From Terriglobales bacterium (lineage in GTDB: Bacteria > Acidobacteriota > Terriglobia > Terriglobales > Acidobacteriaceae), in the NCBI GenBank assembly GCA_025934735.1, contig JAICWP010000011.1, forward strand, positions 115,429 to 179,428: a stretch of DNA of 64,000 bases, in the 5' to 3' direction. The position numbers were made by a program, and so were the translations under genes. Each line of letters begins with the position of its first letter. The stretch's first letter is position 1. The notes beneath the pieces are model-generated. The model ran no database searches, was not told the origin of the DNA, and saw only the letters and a program-made list of their open reading frames with translations. This document shows positions 43,712 through 52,221 of this stretch, in pieces.

Positions 43712-44185
43712 ATGCGTTCCGCTTTAGCCCTCGCGCTTGCCTTCCTGCTCTTGGCCGGAAGCGTTCGAACCCAGGCCTCCGATGAACCGAAAAGCACAGC
43801 CCGCTCGGATGATGGCCATCAACTCCGTGACGCCCTGACCAATATGGAGAAGAAGCTGGCCCGGGCCGAGCAACAGAGGAATAAGAGTTTCTTCGACCGC
43901 GCCCTTAGCCCGCAGTTTCTGATGGTGGCCTACAACGGCCTGGTGTTCACCAAGCCGGAACTGCTGAGCAAGCTGAATTATCTGGACGTGACGCGGTATG
44001 CGATGAAGAACTTTAAGGTGCGGCGTATCGGCCGGTCAGGTGCGCTACTGACTTATGATCTCGACATCGAGGCTAGCGCCGCCGGGCAGCACGCTCCGAC
44101 GAAGCAATACGCCAGCTCCGTCTGGGTTCGGGAGGGCGGTCATTGGGAACTTCTGTTCCACCAGGCTACCCCGGCGCAGCACTGA
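43712..44185 (+). CDS. Secreted DUF4440/SnoaL-like protein
   Basis: 157 residues from ATG 43712. Signal peptide RSALALALAFLLLAGSVRTQ. The mature part matches NTF2-like proteins of the DUF4440 type (NMEKKLARAEQQRNKSFFD, MVAYNGLVFTKPELLSKLNY, SSVWVREGGHWELLFHQATP). Such domains bind small molecules or act in export; no catalytic residues are clear. It is divergent from the SUF operon, separated by a regulatory spacer. Confidence 0.78.
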   Translation: MRSALALALAFLLLAGSVRTQASDEPKSTARSDDGHQLRDALTNMEKKLARAEQQRNKSFFDRALSPQFLMVAYNGLVFTKPELLSKLNYLDVTRYAMKNFKVRRIGRSGALLTYDLDIEASAAGQHAPTKQYASSVWVREGGHWELLFHQATPAQH

Positions 44186-44339
44186 GGGGACAACAAGCTA
44201 ACTAGCTGACTGGCTGTCTAGCTCCGCACCGCCCGATTCTGCTTTTCTCGGGGACAGTACCAAGCTCCACTGATCGTTAACTCTATTGACAACGTCTAAG
44301 CCCGCGCCCATCGCGTTCATCCGTACCGAAGAAGTTGGT

Positions 44340-45500
44340 TTATCCCACCGCTCCGAAGGCCAACCCCAGGCTGTAGGTTACGGCTGCTTCTATGACGCCG
44401 ACTACCGTCATTTCCAGCCCGGAAGCCCACCAAGAACGAGAGGTGATGAGCGACTTTGACGCTCCCACAACAAAATGCGCCGCAATACTAATGGCAAACG
44501 CAATTGCAACCGCCTTAAATCCCCCGACAAAAAAGAAAGGGATAATGGGAATGAAAGCGCCAATTGCGGTGGATAGGGCCGCCGAGGCTGACGACACCCA
44601 GGGACTGGGGAAGTGGTGCTCGGAAAGGCCTAGTTCCTGCTGGGCCATGGCTTGCACCATCTGCTCCGGGTTTTCGGCCAGACGTTCGGCCATGCGCTGC
44701 GACTCTTCCTCGCTGAAGCCCTGCAGTTGGTAGAACAGCGCCATTTCCTCTTTTTCTTCTTCCGGATTCTCCTCTACCTCTTCCCGTTCGCGTCCGATCT
44801 CGGCCTCGTAAACCTCGCGCTCGCTCTTCACCGCCAGGTACGCTCCGGCGCCCATGGAAAGGGAAGAAGCGATCATGCCTGCCAAACCGGCGATCAGAAC
44901 GTAATGGCGCTGGTTGTCGGTGGCGCCGGCCACACCGGAAACGATGCCGAACACGGCGCCCAACCCGTCATTGACGCCATAGATCGCGTCGGCCACCCAA
45001 CTGCCACCGCGGCCGTGCCAGCGCTCGCGCTTGAGAATGGCGTCGAGCACACTGCGCGGCCCCAGCACCGGCACCATGGACTGCAAAGCGCGGCGGTGCG
45101 CTTTCTCTTCCAGGGCAATGCCGCCTAGAATTTCCTTGACCTCGCTATCAGCCCCCAAAGCGCGGTCGCGCTGCGCCGAGTAGCGCGCGCTGTCGCGCTC
45201 TTCGGCGGCTTCCATGCGGCGAATGGCCGCTGCCGTGCCCGCCTGCCGGCTCAGCCAGCGGCTGAGGCGCTGGCGCCAATTATCCTTCTGGCTGGGCTCG
45301 ATGCCATGCTCGCGCAGCTTCTTCTCCCAGCGGGCGGCGTGGCGTTCCTCAGCTTCGGCCATGCGCAGCAACACGGCCTTGCGCCGGTCATCACGCTCCT
45401 GCTCCGCCAGTTCGCGGTACATGCACGCGCTCTGCACCTCCGCGCGCCAGTTCTGCTGTAGCGCCTGAATCACTTCCCGCTCTGCCGGAGGCTGTGGCAT
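44340..45500 (-). CDS. MbfA-type fusion of ferritin-like and VIT1/CCC1 domains
   Basis: 386 residues. The N-terminal 150 residues are a rubrerythrin or ferritin-like four-helix domain with iron-ligand Glu/His motifs (CMYRELAEQERDDRRKAVLL, AEERHAARWE, ALEEKAHRRALQ). The C-terminal half is a VIT1/CCC1-like membrane domain (GGSWVADAIYGVNDGLGAVF, MGAGAYLAVKSEREVYEAEI). Proteins of this build, MbfA in Bradyrhizobium and Agrobacterium, export iron and protect against oxidative stress. The gene is single, with the SUF operon nearby on the same strand but not contiguous. Confidence 0.88.
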   Translation of the reverse strand: MPQPPAEREVIQALQQNWRAEVQSACMYRELAEQERDDRRKAVLLRMAEAEERHAARWEKKLREHGIEPSQKDNWRQRLSRWLSRQAGTAAAIRRMEAAEERDSARYSAQRDRALGADSEVKEILGGIALEEKAHRRALQSMVPVLGPRSVLDAILKRERWHGRGGSWVADAIYGVNDGLGAVFGIVSGVAGATDNQRHYVLIAGLAGMIASSLSMGAGAYLAVKSEREVYEAEIGREREEVEENPEEEKEEMALFYQLQGFSEEESQRMAERLAENPEQMVQAMAQQELGLSEHHFPSPWVSSASAALSTAIGAFIPIIPFFFVGGFKAVAIAFAISIAAHFVVGASKSLITSRSWWASGLEMTVVGVIEAAVTYSLGLAFGAVG

Positions 45501-45603
45501 CTTGTTATTCTAAACAGGGCAGGTTCAATGTAAACCGCTGAGAATGGGTCCAACCGGAACTCGGCGTTGGGTTGATCCCACCCATTTGAAGTCTGCCGCT
45601 TTC

Positions 45604-45609
45604 AGGAGG
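45604..45609 (+). promoter_or_regulatory. Strong Shine-Dalgarno before a 60-residue Cys-rich ORF
   Basis: AGGAGG lies 6 nt before ATG 45616, the main evidence that this short ORF is translated. Confidence 0.6.
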
Positions 45610-45615
45610 AACTTG

Positions 45616-45798
45616 ATGAGCCCGGAAGACACATCTCACACCTCAGCCACGGCAGCCGCGGCCAGCGCCTGCTTCGGCTACGCTTCCGGCGCCTGGCCGG
45701 CAGTGGTCTCGCCCTGCTGCTCTGACCAGGCTAGCGATCGGCACGCGGAGTGTACCTTGCCGGGCTGCACCTGCGCCTGCCACAACGCGTCTGCGTAG
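45616..45798 (+). CDS. Small Cys/His-rich protein
   Basis: 60 residues from ATG 45616. The first half is Ala/Ser/Thr-rich (TSATAAAASACFGYASG). The second half packs Cys and His (SPCCSDQASDRHAECTLPGC, then TCACHNASA), consistent with a small metal-binding knuckle. There is no signal peptide. It lies beside the MbfA-type iron exporter gene, on the other strand. No family is recognised. Confidence 0.5.
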   Translation: MSPEDTSHTSATAAAASACFGYASGAWPAVVSPCCSDQASDRHAECTLPGCTCACHNASA

Positions 45799-45880
45799 TG
45801 CCTATCTACGGGGTCTTCTGAAACCGGTGGGAGCCCGCTTTGCATCTCACAAGTAAGACCCAATTCTTTCAGGTGCAGTT

Positions 45881-46174
45881 TTGGCAGTACAACCGGAGCA
45901 CTTTCTCAATCGGGTCCTGCTGGTCGTCGATAACCCGATCGTAGGCGCCGTAATCCGCGACCAGTTGTCGGGGGCCGGGTATGATGTACACTGGGCCAGA
46001 AGTCGGCTGGAAGCCTGCGTGCTCTGGAAGCCCAGCTACTATGATGTAGTGTTGCTGGACCTCCGCCGGGATCCGGACCAGGGCGAAGATTTCGCCCGCC
46101 GCATCAAGGCTACGGACCCGGCGCAAAGGATCTTATTTCTTGACGGAAGGAACGGCAGCAAAGAAGCCGCCTAG
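45881..46174 (+). CDS. Short receiver-like domain protein
   Basis: 97 residues from TTG 45881. The pattern RVLLVVDNPIVGAVIRDQLS and YYDVVLLDLRRDPDQGEDFA matches a response-regulator receiver with phospho-acceptor Asp in LLDLRRD. The acidic pair reads DN, and the domain ends after strand 4, so the Thr and Lys switch residues are absent. It is a truncated or degenerate receiver, 26 nt before the reductase gene. Function unknown. Confidence 0.6.
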   Translation: MAVQPEHFLNRVLLVVDNPIVGAVIRDQLSGAGYDVHWARSRLEACVLWKPSYYDVVLLDLRRDPDQGEDFARRIKATDPAQRILFLDGRNGSKEAA

Positions 46175-46200
46175 ATTCTTGGCCGCTCAACCGCCGCTTT

Positions 46201-46980
46201 ATGCCGCTGGACGAAAGCAAGTTCTATCGAGCCACGGTTGTCGAATGCAAGGAATTCGCCCCTGACCTGTGGGCGGCGCGCATCGCTCCCGGCGGACCGT
46301 TCACCTTCGCTCCCGGCCAGTACGCCACCCTGGGCATGCAGGGTCCGCTCCGGCTCGTGGAGCGCGCTTATTCCATTGTTTCTTCACCCTATGAGGAGCA
46401 GCTCGAGTTTTTCTTTGAGCTGGTTCCGGCCGGCGAACTCACCCCACTGCTGCACACCCTAAAGCCTGGGGACCAACTCAGCATGCGCAAGTCGTCCAAG
46501 GGAAGGTTTGTGCTTGACTCGGCGCGCGGCCCACGCAACCACCTGCTGGTCTCAACGGTCACCGGGGTGGCTCCCTTCGTTAGCTATGTTCGCACGCTCT
46601 ACCGCGACTGGAAGCAGAGCAAATTCCCTGAAGGCCAAAAGCTTTACCTCCTCAACGGAGCCAGCCGCTCCTGGGAGTTCGGCTATTATGACGAACTCAG
46701 CAAGGTAGCGGCCGAGGTTCCCTGGTTTACTTATGTGGCCACCGTGAGCCGCCCCTGGGAGGACGCTGGCTGGAAGGGCGAGCGCGGACGCGTAGACGAC
46801 CTGATTCGCAAATATGCCGACCTCTGGGGGCTGACCACGGAAAACAGTACCGCCTATCTGTGCGGGCACCCGCAGATGATCGAGAACAGCAAAGGCATCC
46901 TGCAGCGAATCGGCTTCAGCAAGGACAACCTTAAAGAAGAGATTTACTGGATCCCGGCCAAGGCAGCGAAAACCTCGTAG
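46201..46980 (+). CDS. fpr: Ferredoxin/flavodoxin-NADP+ reductase-like protein
   Basis: 259 residues. FAD domain with RAYSIVSSPYEEQ (RxYS motif), then an NADP domain with LLVSTVTGVAPFVSYVRTLY and the C-terminal segment YLCGHPQMIENSKGILQRIG. It transfers electrons between NADPH and a ferredoxin or flavodoxin. No ferredoxin gene is nearby. It is preceded by the short receiver-like gene on the same strand and followed by asnA after about 140 nt. Confidence 0.9.
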   Translation: MPLDESKFYRATVVECKEFAPDLWAARIAPGGPFTFAPGQYATLGMQGPLRLVERAYSIVSSPYEEQLEFFFELVPAGELTPLLHTLKPGDQLSMRKSSKGRFVLDSARGPRNHLLVSTVTGVAPFVSYVRTLYRDWKQSKFPEGQKLYLLNGASRSWEFGYYDELSKVAAEVPWFTYVATVSRPWEDAGWKGERGRVDDLIRKYADLWGLTTENSTAYLCGHPQMIENSKGILQRIGFSKDNLKEEIYWIPAKAAKTS

Positions 46981-47123
46981 TTCTGCTCGAATTGCTCCGC
47001 TCTGCCCGCGGAGGTGCCCGGAAGAGCCCTCTTCTTGCGCACATTCGCCTGTGACCGCGGTTACTGAGCCCCGCCCCTCTCTGCGCGAACATAGAGCTTC
47101 GCAGCTTCACAAGGAGATGAGCT

Positions 47124-48266
47124 ATGTCCACCGTATTGGCAGATAAGCGGGCAGATTTGGCGGGCCCCGGCATCGGCGATTACCGCGAACTGGAGAAGGT
47201 GCTCCCCAACGACTACACCTCGCTGCTCGATCGCAAGCAGACGCAGCAGGCCATTTTTGCCGTCAAGCGCTACATCGAGGACAATCTCTGCCGCGAGCTC
47301 AGCCTGATGATGGTGACCGTTCCCCTGCTGGTGGACGTGGAGAGCGGGGTGAACGACCTGCTCGACCGCGACGGCTCGCGCACGCCCATCTCCTTCCACA
47401 TCTCCAATGACCGCGAGCAGCACCCGGTGGATGCCCAAATCGTGCAGGCCGCGACCAAGTGGAAACGCATGGCCCTACGCCAGTTTGGCATGGGCGTGGG
47501 CGAGGGCCTGTGTACCGATATGCGCGCCGTACGCAAGGACTACTTCCTCGACCACGACCACAGCGTCTATGTGGACCAGTGGGATTGGGAGCGGGTGATC
47601 ACGCCCGAGCAGCGCAACCTGGAATTCCTCAAGGAAATCGTTAACAAACTCTGGAAAGTGCTGGTGGGCGCCGAACATTACGCCCAGGAACTATTTCCGC
47701 AGCTGCGGACCAGCAGGTACCCCAGTTTGCCGGAGAAGCTCACCTTCCTGCACGCCGAGGAGATCCTCGAGATGTATCCCGACCTGCCGCGCAAGCAGCG
47801 CGAGACCCGAGTGCTGCAGGATTATCCGGCGATCTTCATCATTGGCATTGGATGGCCGCTGGCCGACGGCTACCCGCATGAGAATCGCGCCGCCGACTAT
47901 GACGACTGGGTGACCGAGACCCGGTCCCAGGATGGCCGGCCCAAGCACGGACTGAACGGCGATATCCTGGTGTGGAACCCGGTCACCCGGCGCCGCCATG
48001 AGCTGACCTCCATGGGTATCCGCGTGAACGCCGACTCGCTGCGCAAGCAGCTGGGCATAGCAGGGCAGATGGATTTCCTGAAATTCCCCTATCACCAGGC
48101 GATTCTGACCAGCCAAATTCCACTCAGCATCGGCGGCGGGGTGGGACAGGCGCGCACCCTCATGCTGCTGCTGCGAAAAGCTCATCTGGGAGAAGTAACG
48201 GTGAGCGTCTGGCCGAAAATTCTGAAGGATATTTGTGCCCGCAAGAATATTTTTGTGCTGGAGTGA
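47124..48266 (+). CDS. asnA: Asparagine synthetase A (aspartate-ammonia ligase)
   Basis: 380 residues, somewhat longer than the E. coli enzyme. The class-II aaRS-like motifs are visible: LLVDVESGVNDLLDRDG, PISFHISNDREQHPVDAQIV, VYVDQWDWERVI, and the C-terminal QIPLSIGGGVGQARTLMLLL. It makes asparagine from aspartate, ammonia and ATP in the cytoplasm. ATG 47124 has AAGGAGATGAG upstream. It seems monocistronic. Confidence 0.94.
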   Translation: MSTVLADKRADLAGPGIGDYRELEKVLPNDYTSLLDRKQTQQAIFAVKRYIEDNLCRELSLMMVTVPLLVDVESGVNDLLDRDGSRTPISFHISNDREQHPVDAQIVQAATKWKRMALRQFGMGVGEGLCTDMRAVRKDYFLDHDHSVYVDQWDWERVITPEQRNLEFLKEIVNKLWKVLVGAEHYAQELFPQLRTSRYPSLPEKLTFLHAEEILEMYPDLPRKQRETRVLQDYPAIFIIGIGWPLADGYPHENRAADYDDWVTETRSQDGRPKHGLNGDILVWNPVTRRRHELTSMGIRVNADSLRKQLGIAGQMDFLKFPYHQAILTSQIPLSIGGGVGQARTLMLLLRKAHLGEVTVSVWPKILKDICARKNIFVLE

Positions 48267-48586
48267 TCGGCTTTCTGCGGGATTGATCAGGAGAAGTATT
48301 TGCTTTGTGGCGCGGGCGCCCTCGCCCGCTAGGTAGCGCCGGCGTCCCTCCGCCTGTCGCTAAGGCGTCTCGTTCTCGCCTGCCGCGAGAAGGCGTCATT
48401 CCGAGGCGCTTCAGTGCCGAGGAATCTCGCGCGTCCCGCAAAGGTGTTATGGGGATATTGGAACGTGGCGCTGCACGCCGGATTCTTCGGGGCTGAAAGC
48501 ACCTCAGAATGACTCCGTCCCCTCAACTGCGGAAATGGCTCCGTCGCGCCAGGATGACCAGGAAGGGCCGCGGGAGCGGGGGCAGG
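48267..48586. other. Intergenic region, GC-rich repeats, no gene seen
   Basis: Contains GGCGCGGGCGCCCTCGCCCG-type inverted sequence (48310-48330) and words like ATTCCGAGGCGCTTCAGTGC (48398-48417) that resemble acidobacterial spacer repeats. No frame looks protein-coding. Confidence 0.5.
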
Positions 48587-49129
48587 CTACGATGAAGACA
48601 GTTTACTCTCAAGCGTCCTAATGCGCCTGAGGAATTCCGTGAGCTTCACATCCAGGGCCTGACAGACCGACAAGATCTGCACTCTTATCTCCGGCTGCCT
48701 CACGACATTGGCGTCTGAGTACTCCTGGCTGCAATTGTTCAGAGCTTCGATACCTTTCTCCAGCACACCCAGGTCGGAATAAAGCTCGATGATCTCCATC
48801 AAGAGCGGATCTGCGAGATCCTTCAGCTTGCCCAGTTGTGAGGAAAACACGGTGTTGCGAGTCGTACCTATAATGTGAGGCGGTGATCCCTGATTATTCT
48901 GGAATCGCGACCGCGAGCCCTGCAGTTCATCCGATGATGCCTCCAGTTGCTTTTGTAAACCAGAGAGTTCCAGGCGGATGGCCGCCAGGAATGCCTTTTT
49001 TGCCCCTCTGGCATCGAGAGTGGCATTCCAGCGGCTTAAAACAAAGCCTAGTCCCGCGCCTACCACGGTGAAGACAATGGGCAAAAGCAGGCGCTCTGCC
49101 CACCATGGGATTTGCAGTTGAGTGTGCAT
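48587..49129 (-). CDS. Membrane-anchored coiled-coil protein, partner of the DUF5677-like gene
   Basis: 180 residues. One N-terminal helix (ERLLLPIVFTVVGAGLGFVL) is followed by helical, Leu/Glu/Gln-rich sequence (FLAAIRLELSGLQKQLEASS, IIELYSDLGVLEKGIEALN) likely to form a coiled coil. Its ATG at 49129 directly follows the TGA of the upstream gene (TGAATG), so the two are translationally coupled. Composition is lower in GC than the neighbours. Function unknown. Confidence 0.75.
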   Translation of the reverse strand: MHTQLQIPWWAERLLLPIVFTVVGAGLGFVLSRWNATLDARGAKKAFLAAIRLELSGLQKQLEASSDELQGSRSRFQNNQGSPPHIIGTTRNTVFSSQLGKLKDLADPLLMEIIELYSDLGVLEKGIEALNNCSQEYSDANVVRQPEIRVQILSVCQALDVKLTEFLRRIRTLESKLSSS

Positions 49130-49969
49130 TCAGGCGTCTCCAGCTAAGGAGTCGGGAGCCCAAATTTCCAGATAATCCCGCAAACAAATCTGCAACTGAT
49201 CTCCAAGGCCCTCGATCTTAAACCTCTCATTCTGTACTTCCAGAACATTTAGGACACAGTTGTGAGCCACGAGGAGGGCATCATCAGCCATCTGTGGGTC
49301 AGTCTGGTGCTGGACACCCATGCGGCCGTCCACTATCTCCAACCGCTCAAAAAGGCCGCCGAGTGTGCTGTGGGAGTGGCGTAGTGGGAGGAAATAGCCA
49401 TGGACGATCATGGAACCGATGGGGCCGGTCTTTTTGGCCAGAGCTACAAAGTTAAGTTTATTCCAGCTGTGATTTAGCTTCTTAGTTCCACACTTCTCGC
49501 AATCGGTGACCATGAAGTCTTCTTTGACGGACTCATATTTTGCCTTCAGCTCGGCTATCATCTCAGGCTTGAATACTTCCTCGCCGAAGGTCTCAGTTAT
49601 CGCCTTCATTAGCTTGTGCTGCTGGACATGGTGGTAGTCCAAGAATCTTGAAATCTCTTCCGGGTGCTCATGCAGGTATCTGAGCGTGACCGTGTGCTCG
49701 TATAAACTCCGGAGCAGTTTCATCCCAGCTGCTCCGTACCCATTGCCGCAAACCAGAAGCACCTCCATGAAGTCTTCCATGCACATGCGGCCGTAGAGAT
49801 AGACGAACTTATGCTCTGGCTCCGCCACTGCCTGCACTCTCGTAAATGCCAAATCAATGGCTCTCACAAGGTTCATGAAACGTTCTGGCCACAGCGGATG
49901 ACGCTTCCTAAATTTCTCCCCCTCCTCGGGATAGCCAAAAAGAAGCACACGCCCTGGTTGGTTATTCAT
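49130..49969 (-). CDS. DUF5677-like protein
   Basis: About 279 residues from ATG 49969 (a TTG at 50071 is in frame and cannot be excluded). The segment GAAGMKLLRSLYEHTVTLRY is typical of DUF5677, a helical family seen in hypothetical cassettes. RSLYEH fits the R-x4-H form also used by HEPN RNases, but that alone proves nothing. A CEKCGTKK knuckle lies in the middle. It is co-transcribed with the membrane coiled-coil gene. The pair may be mobile or defence-related; no transposase or toxin is visible. Confidence 0.72.
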   Translation of the reverse strand: MNNQPGRVLLFGYPEEGEKFRKRHPLWPERFMNLVRAIDLAFTRVQAVAEPEHKFVYLYGRMCMEDFMEVLLVCGNGYGAAGMKLLRSLYEHTVTLRYLHEHPEEISRFLDYHHVQQHKLMKAITETFGEEVFKPEMIAELKAKYESVKEDFMVTDCEKCGTKKLNHSWNKLNFVALAKKTGPIGSMIVHGYFLPLRHSHSTLGGLFERLEIVDGRMGVQHQTDPQMADDALLVAHNCVLNVLEVQNERFKIEGLGDQLQICLRDYLEIWAPDSLAGDA

Positions 49970-50159
49970 GACCTGCACCACAATTGATGCATCTATCCTA
50001 GCCCGTTCTACGGCTGTGCGCGTTTGTGAATTGTGCGTGCGGAATTCGGAAAACGGGGTTGGATTGCACAAAAACAGGTCCCCAAGAGCAGCTGGCGATG
50101 TCTGCCACCTGTAATGGAGAACACGGACAGTGCGAAGACTACTTATTTAGTAACTGTTT

Positions 50160-50861
50160 TTAATCAGGCAATAAGCGGGACACTTGAGCGGCTAGCAGCT
50201 CCGGCTTGAAGCCAAACGGCCCCGGCTTGCTCTTGAACACGATTTTGCCGGATGTATCAATCAGATAAATGCGGTCGGGCCAGCCAGTGTAGGCCTTTTC
50301 CGTAGCGTTACTGAAACCGTCCACCACGGCGGGAAACTTGATGCCCAGCTTGCGCACGCAGGTACCGGCCAGTTCATCCCGCTCCTGCTCGTTCTGCGGG
50401 CTGCGGAAGACCACTCCCTGTTTGATGTTGCTCTCCATTTGCCACACGTCGCTGGGGTGCGCCTCCAGGATGTACACCGCTAGAAACTGCACCCGGTCGT
50501 GATACTGGTCGTAAAGCTTGTTGAGAGCGGGAACCTCCCGCCTAAAAGGCGGTCAGGTGTAGCTGCCGAACACCAGCACCACTGGCTCTTTGCCGCGGAA
50601 CGAGGAAAGTTCAACCGCGGCGCTTTGGTTCAGGAGCGGGAGGGAGAAGTCGGGAGCCGCCTCGCCAGCCTGGAGGGTTCCGGCCCGCGCCTGCGTCCAC
50701 AGAGTTTCGAAAGGCAGCACGAAGTAGGCTGCAACCGGCATGCGCGCCATCACCCGCCCGAACGTCTCCGGCGGTTGGTGCATGGACCAGGCGATGAACC
50801 CCACAAAAGTTAACCACAACACCGTAAGCACGACGGCGGCGCGAAACAGAACACTGCGCAT
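50160..50861 (-). CDS. Deiodinase-like thioredoxin-fold selenoprotein (in-frame TGA = Sec103)
   Basis: Read through TGA 50553-50555, the frame gives a 233-residue protein. An N-terminal anchor (RSVLFRAAVVLTVLWLTFVG) leads to a peroxiredoxin-like fold: FSLPLLNQSAAVELSSFRG, then VVLVFGSYT-Sec-PPFRRE, and FLAVYILEAHPSDVW. The FGSxT-U-PPF active site and the YIxEAHPSD motif are those of iodothyronine deiodinases and their bacterial relatives, where Sec or Cys occupies this position. The frame is uninterrupted on both sides of the TGA. A bSECIS-like hairpin follows it. Start ATG 50861 is chosen at the anchor; ATG 50912 is the alternative. Redox substrate unknown; iodine chemistry is not implied. 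Confidence 0.85.
50525..50555 (-). promoter_or_regulatory. bSECIS-like selenocysteine insertion hairpin
   Basis: On the minus strand, TGA is followed by 16 nt and then a GCGGG/CCCGC stem closing an AGGTT loop. E. coli fdhF has 17 nt and then an AGGUCU loop in the same place, so the spacing and loop G-U fit SelB recognition. A competing stem CCGCC/GGCGG begins right after the TGA. Confidence 0.75.
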
Positions 50862-51024
50862 GGCCGAGGATTCTAACCCAGCATGGCTGCGGTCGAAAAC
50901 GGTTTCGCGCATTTCCTGCGGACGGAAACTTTAAAACCTGTGAAACTGTAAAGGCCGGGTTCTCGAAACTTTCCCGAACCTCGGGTTCCGGCTATCATCA
51001 TTTGCTGTGACCAAGGAGCCCGGT

Positions 51025-52221
51025 ATGAAGAAGCGCAATCGCGAGACCGTAGCCGTGCACGGCGGTTCAGAGCCGGAGCACAAAAGCGGCCCTCTAGCCA
51101 CCCCCATTTACCAGACCTCCACCTTCGCCGTTGAGGATAACGACGAGCAGGGGCGCGTCACGCATAGCGACAAGTTCTACACCCGCTATGGCAATCCCAC
51201 GCATACGGCAGCCGAGAAGACCATTGCGGAACTGGAAGGAGCGGATTCCGCGCTCCTGTTCGCCTCAGGCATGGGCGCCATTAGCTCCTCAGTGCTGGCC
51301 CTGGTGCGCGCCGGCGACCACATTGTGGCCCAAGCCGACCTTTACGGCGGGACCCTGAAATTTTTGTCGCAATGGCTGCCCAAGTTCGGAGTGGAAACCT
51401 CCTTTGTCGAAACCATAAGGGCCGAGGACTTCGAGCGGGTGGTTCGTCCCAATACCCGACTGATGTACCTGGAGTCGCCCACTAACCCAACGCTGAAGCT
51501 GGTGGACTTGCGCCGCGCCGCGGCTATCGCCAAACAGCACGGCCTGACAACGCTGATTGACAACACTTTCGCCACACCTATCAACCAGCGCCCGATCGAA
51601 TTTGGGGTAGACATTGTGCTGCACTCGGCCACCAAGTACATGGCCGGCCACTCCGATCTGATCGCGGGCGTTGCCGCCGGCTCGGAAAAGCTCATGCAGC
51701 AGATTTGGGAGACGCGCACGGTGCTGGGCGGGACCATGGATCCGCACGCGGCTTTCTTGCTCCTGCGCGGGCTCAAGACTTTGGTGGTGCGGGTTGAGCG
51801 CCATAATCAGAACGCGTTGCGCGTAGCTCAATTCCTGGAGAAGCATCCCCGCGTGAAACGCGTGAATTATCCGTTCCTGCCGAGCCATCCCCAGCACGCG
51901 CTAGCGACGAAGCAGATGAGCGGCGGCGGCGGCCTGCTTAGCCTTGAGGTGGATGGAACGGCGGAAGAGACGCGGCGGTTTACAGAGTCGCTGCGCATGT
52001 TTGCCCTGGCTCCCAGCCTGGGCGGCGTGGATTCGCTGGTCACGCTGCCGGTGGTAACTTCCCACTCCATGGTCAGCCCGGAAGAGCGCAAGCGGATGGG
52101 CATCACAGACCAATTGGTGCGACTTGCTATCGGCATCGAAAATGCCGACGACTTGATCGCCGACCTGGAACAAGCGCTGACCGTGGTCTCGCCCGCCAAG
52201 GAGCACGCTCATGCCGATTAG
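51025..52221 (+). CDS. Trans-sulfuration PLP enzyme (cystathionine gamma-synthase/O-acylhomoserine sulfhydrylase type)
   Basis: 398 residues from ATG 51025, with AAGGAG 7 nt upstream (GTG 51007 is in frame). The PLP Lys is in DIVLHSATKYMAGHSDLIAG, and TRYGNPTHTAAEKTIAELEG and FASGMGAISSSVLALV are typical. Family members make or break C-S bonds in Met or Cys metabolism (MetB, MetZ, MetC); sequence alone does not tell which. It overlaps deoC by 11 nt. Confidence 0.9.
   Translation: MKKRNRETVAVHGGSEPEHKSGPLATPIYQTSTFAVEDNDEQGRVTHSDKFYTRYGNPTHTAAEKTIAELEGADSALLFASGMGAISSSVLALVRAGDHIVAQADLYGGTLKFLSQWLPKFGVETSFVETIRAEDFERVVRPNTRLMYLESPTNPTLKLVDLRRAAAIAKQHGLTTLIDNTFATPINQRPIEFGVDIVLHSATKYMAGHSDLIAGVAAGSEKLMQQIWETRTVLGGTMDPHAAFLLLRGLKTLVVRVERHNQNALRVAQFLEKHPRVKRVNYPFLPSHPQHALATKQMSGGGGLLSLEVDGTAEETRRFTESLRMFALAPSLGGVDSLVTLPVVTSHSMVSPEERKRMGITDQLVRLAIGIENADDLIADLEQALTVVSPAKEHAHAD

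Noticed and set aside
50493..50555. Deiodinase-like gene as two genes or a pseudogene
   Set aside because: Both halves share one frame with no other stop, and the TGA is exactly at the known Sec column with a suitable hairpin.
50913..51024. Riboswitch before the trans-sulfuration gene
   Set aside because: The spacer is short and shows only simple GC-rich hairpins; no SAM- or SAH-type core could be traced.
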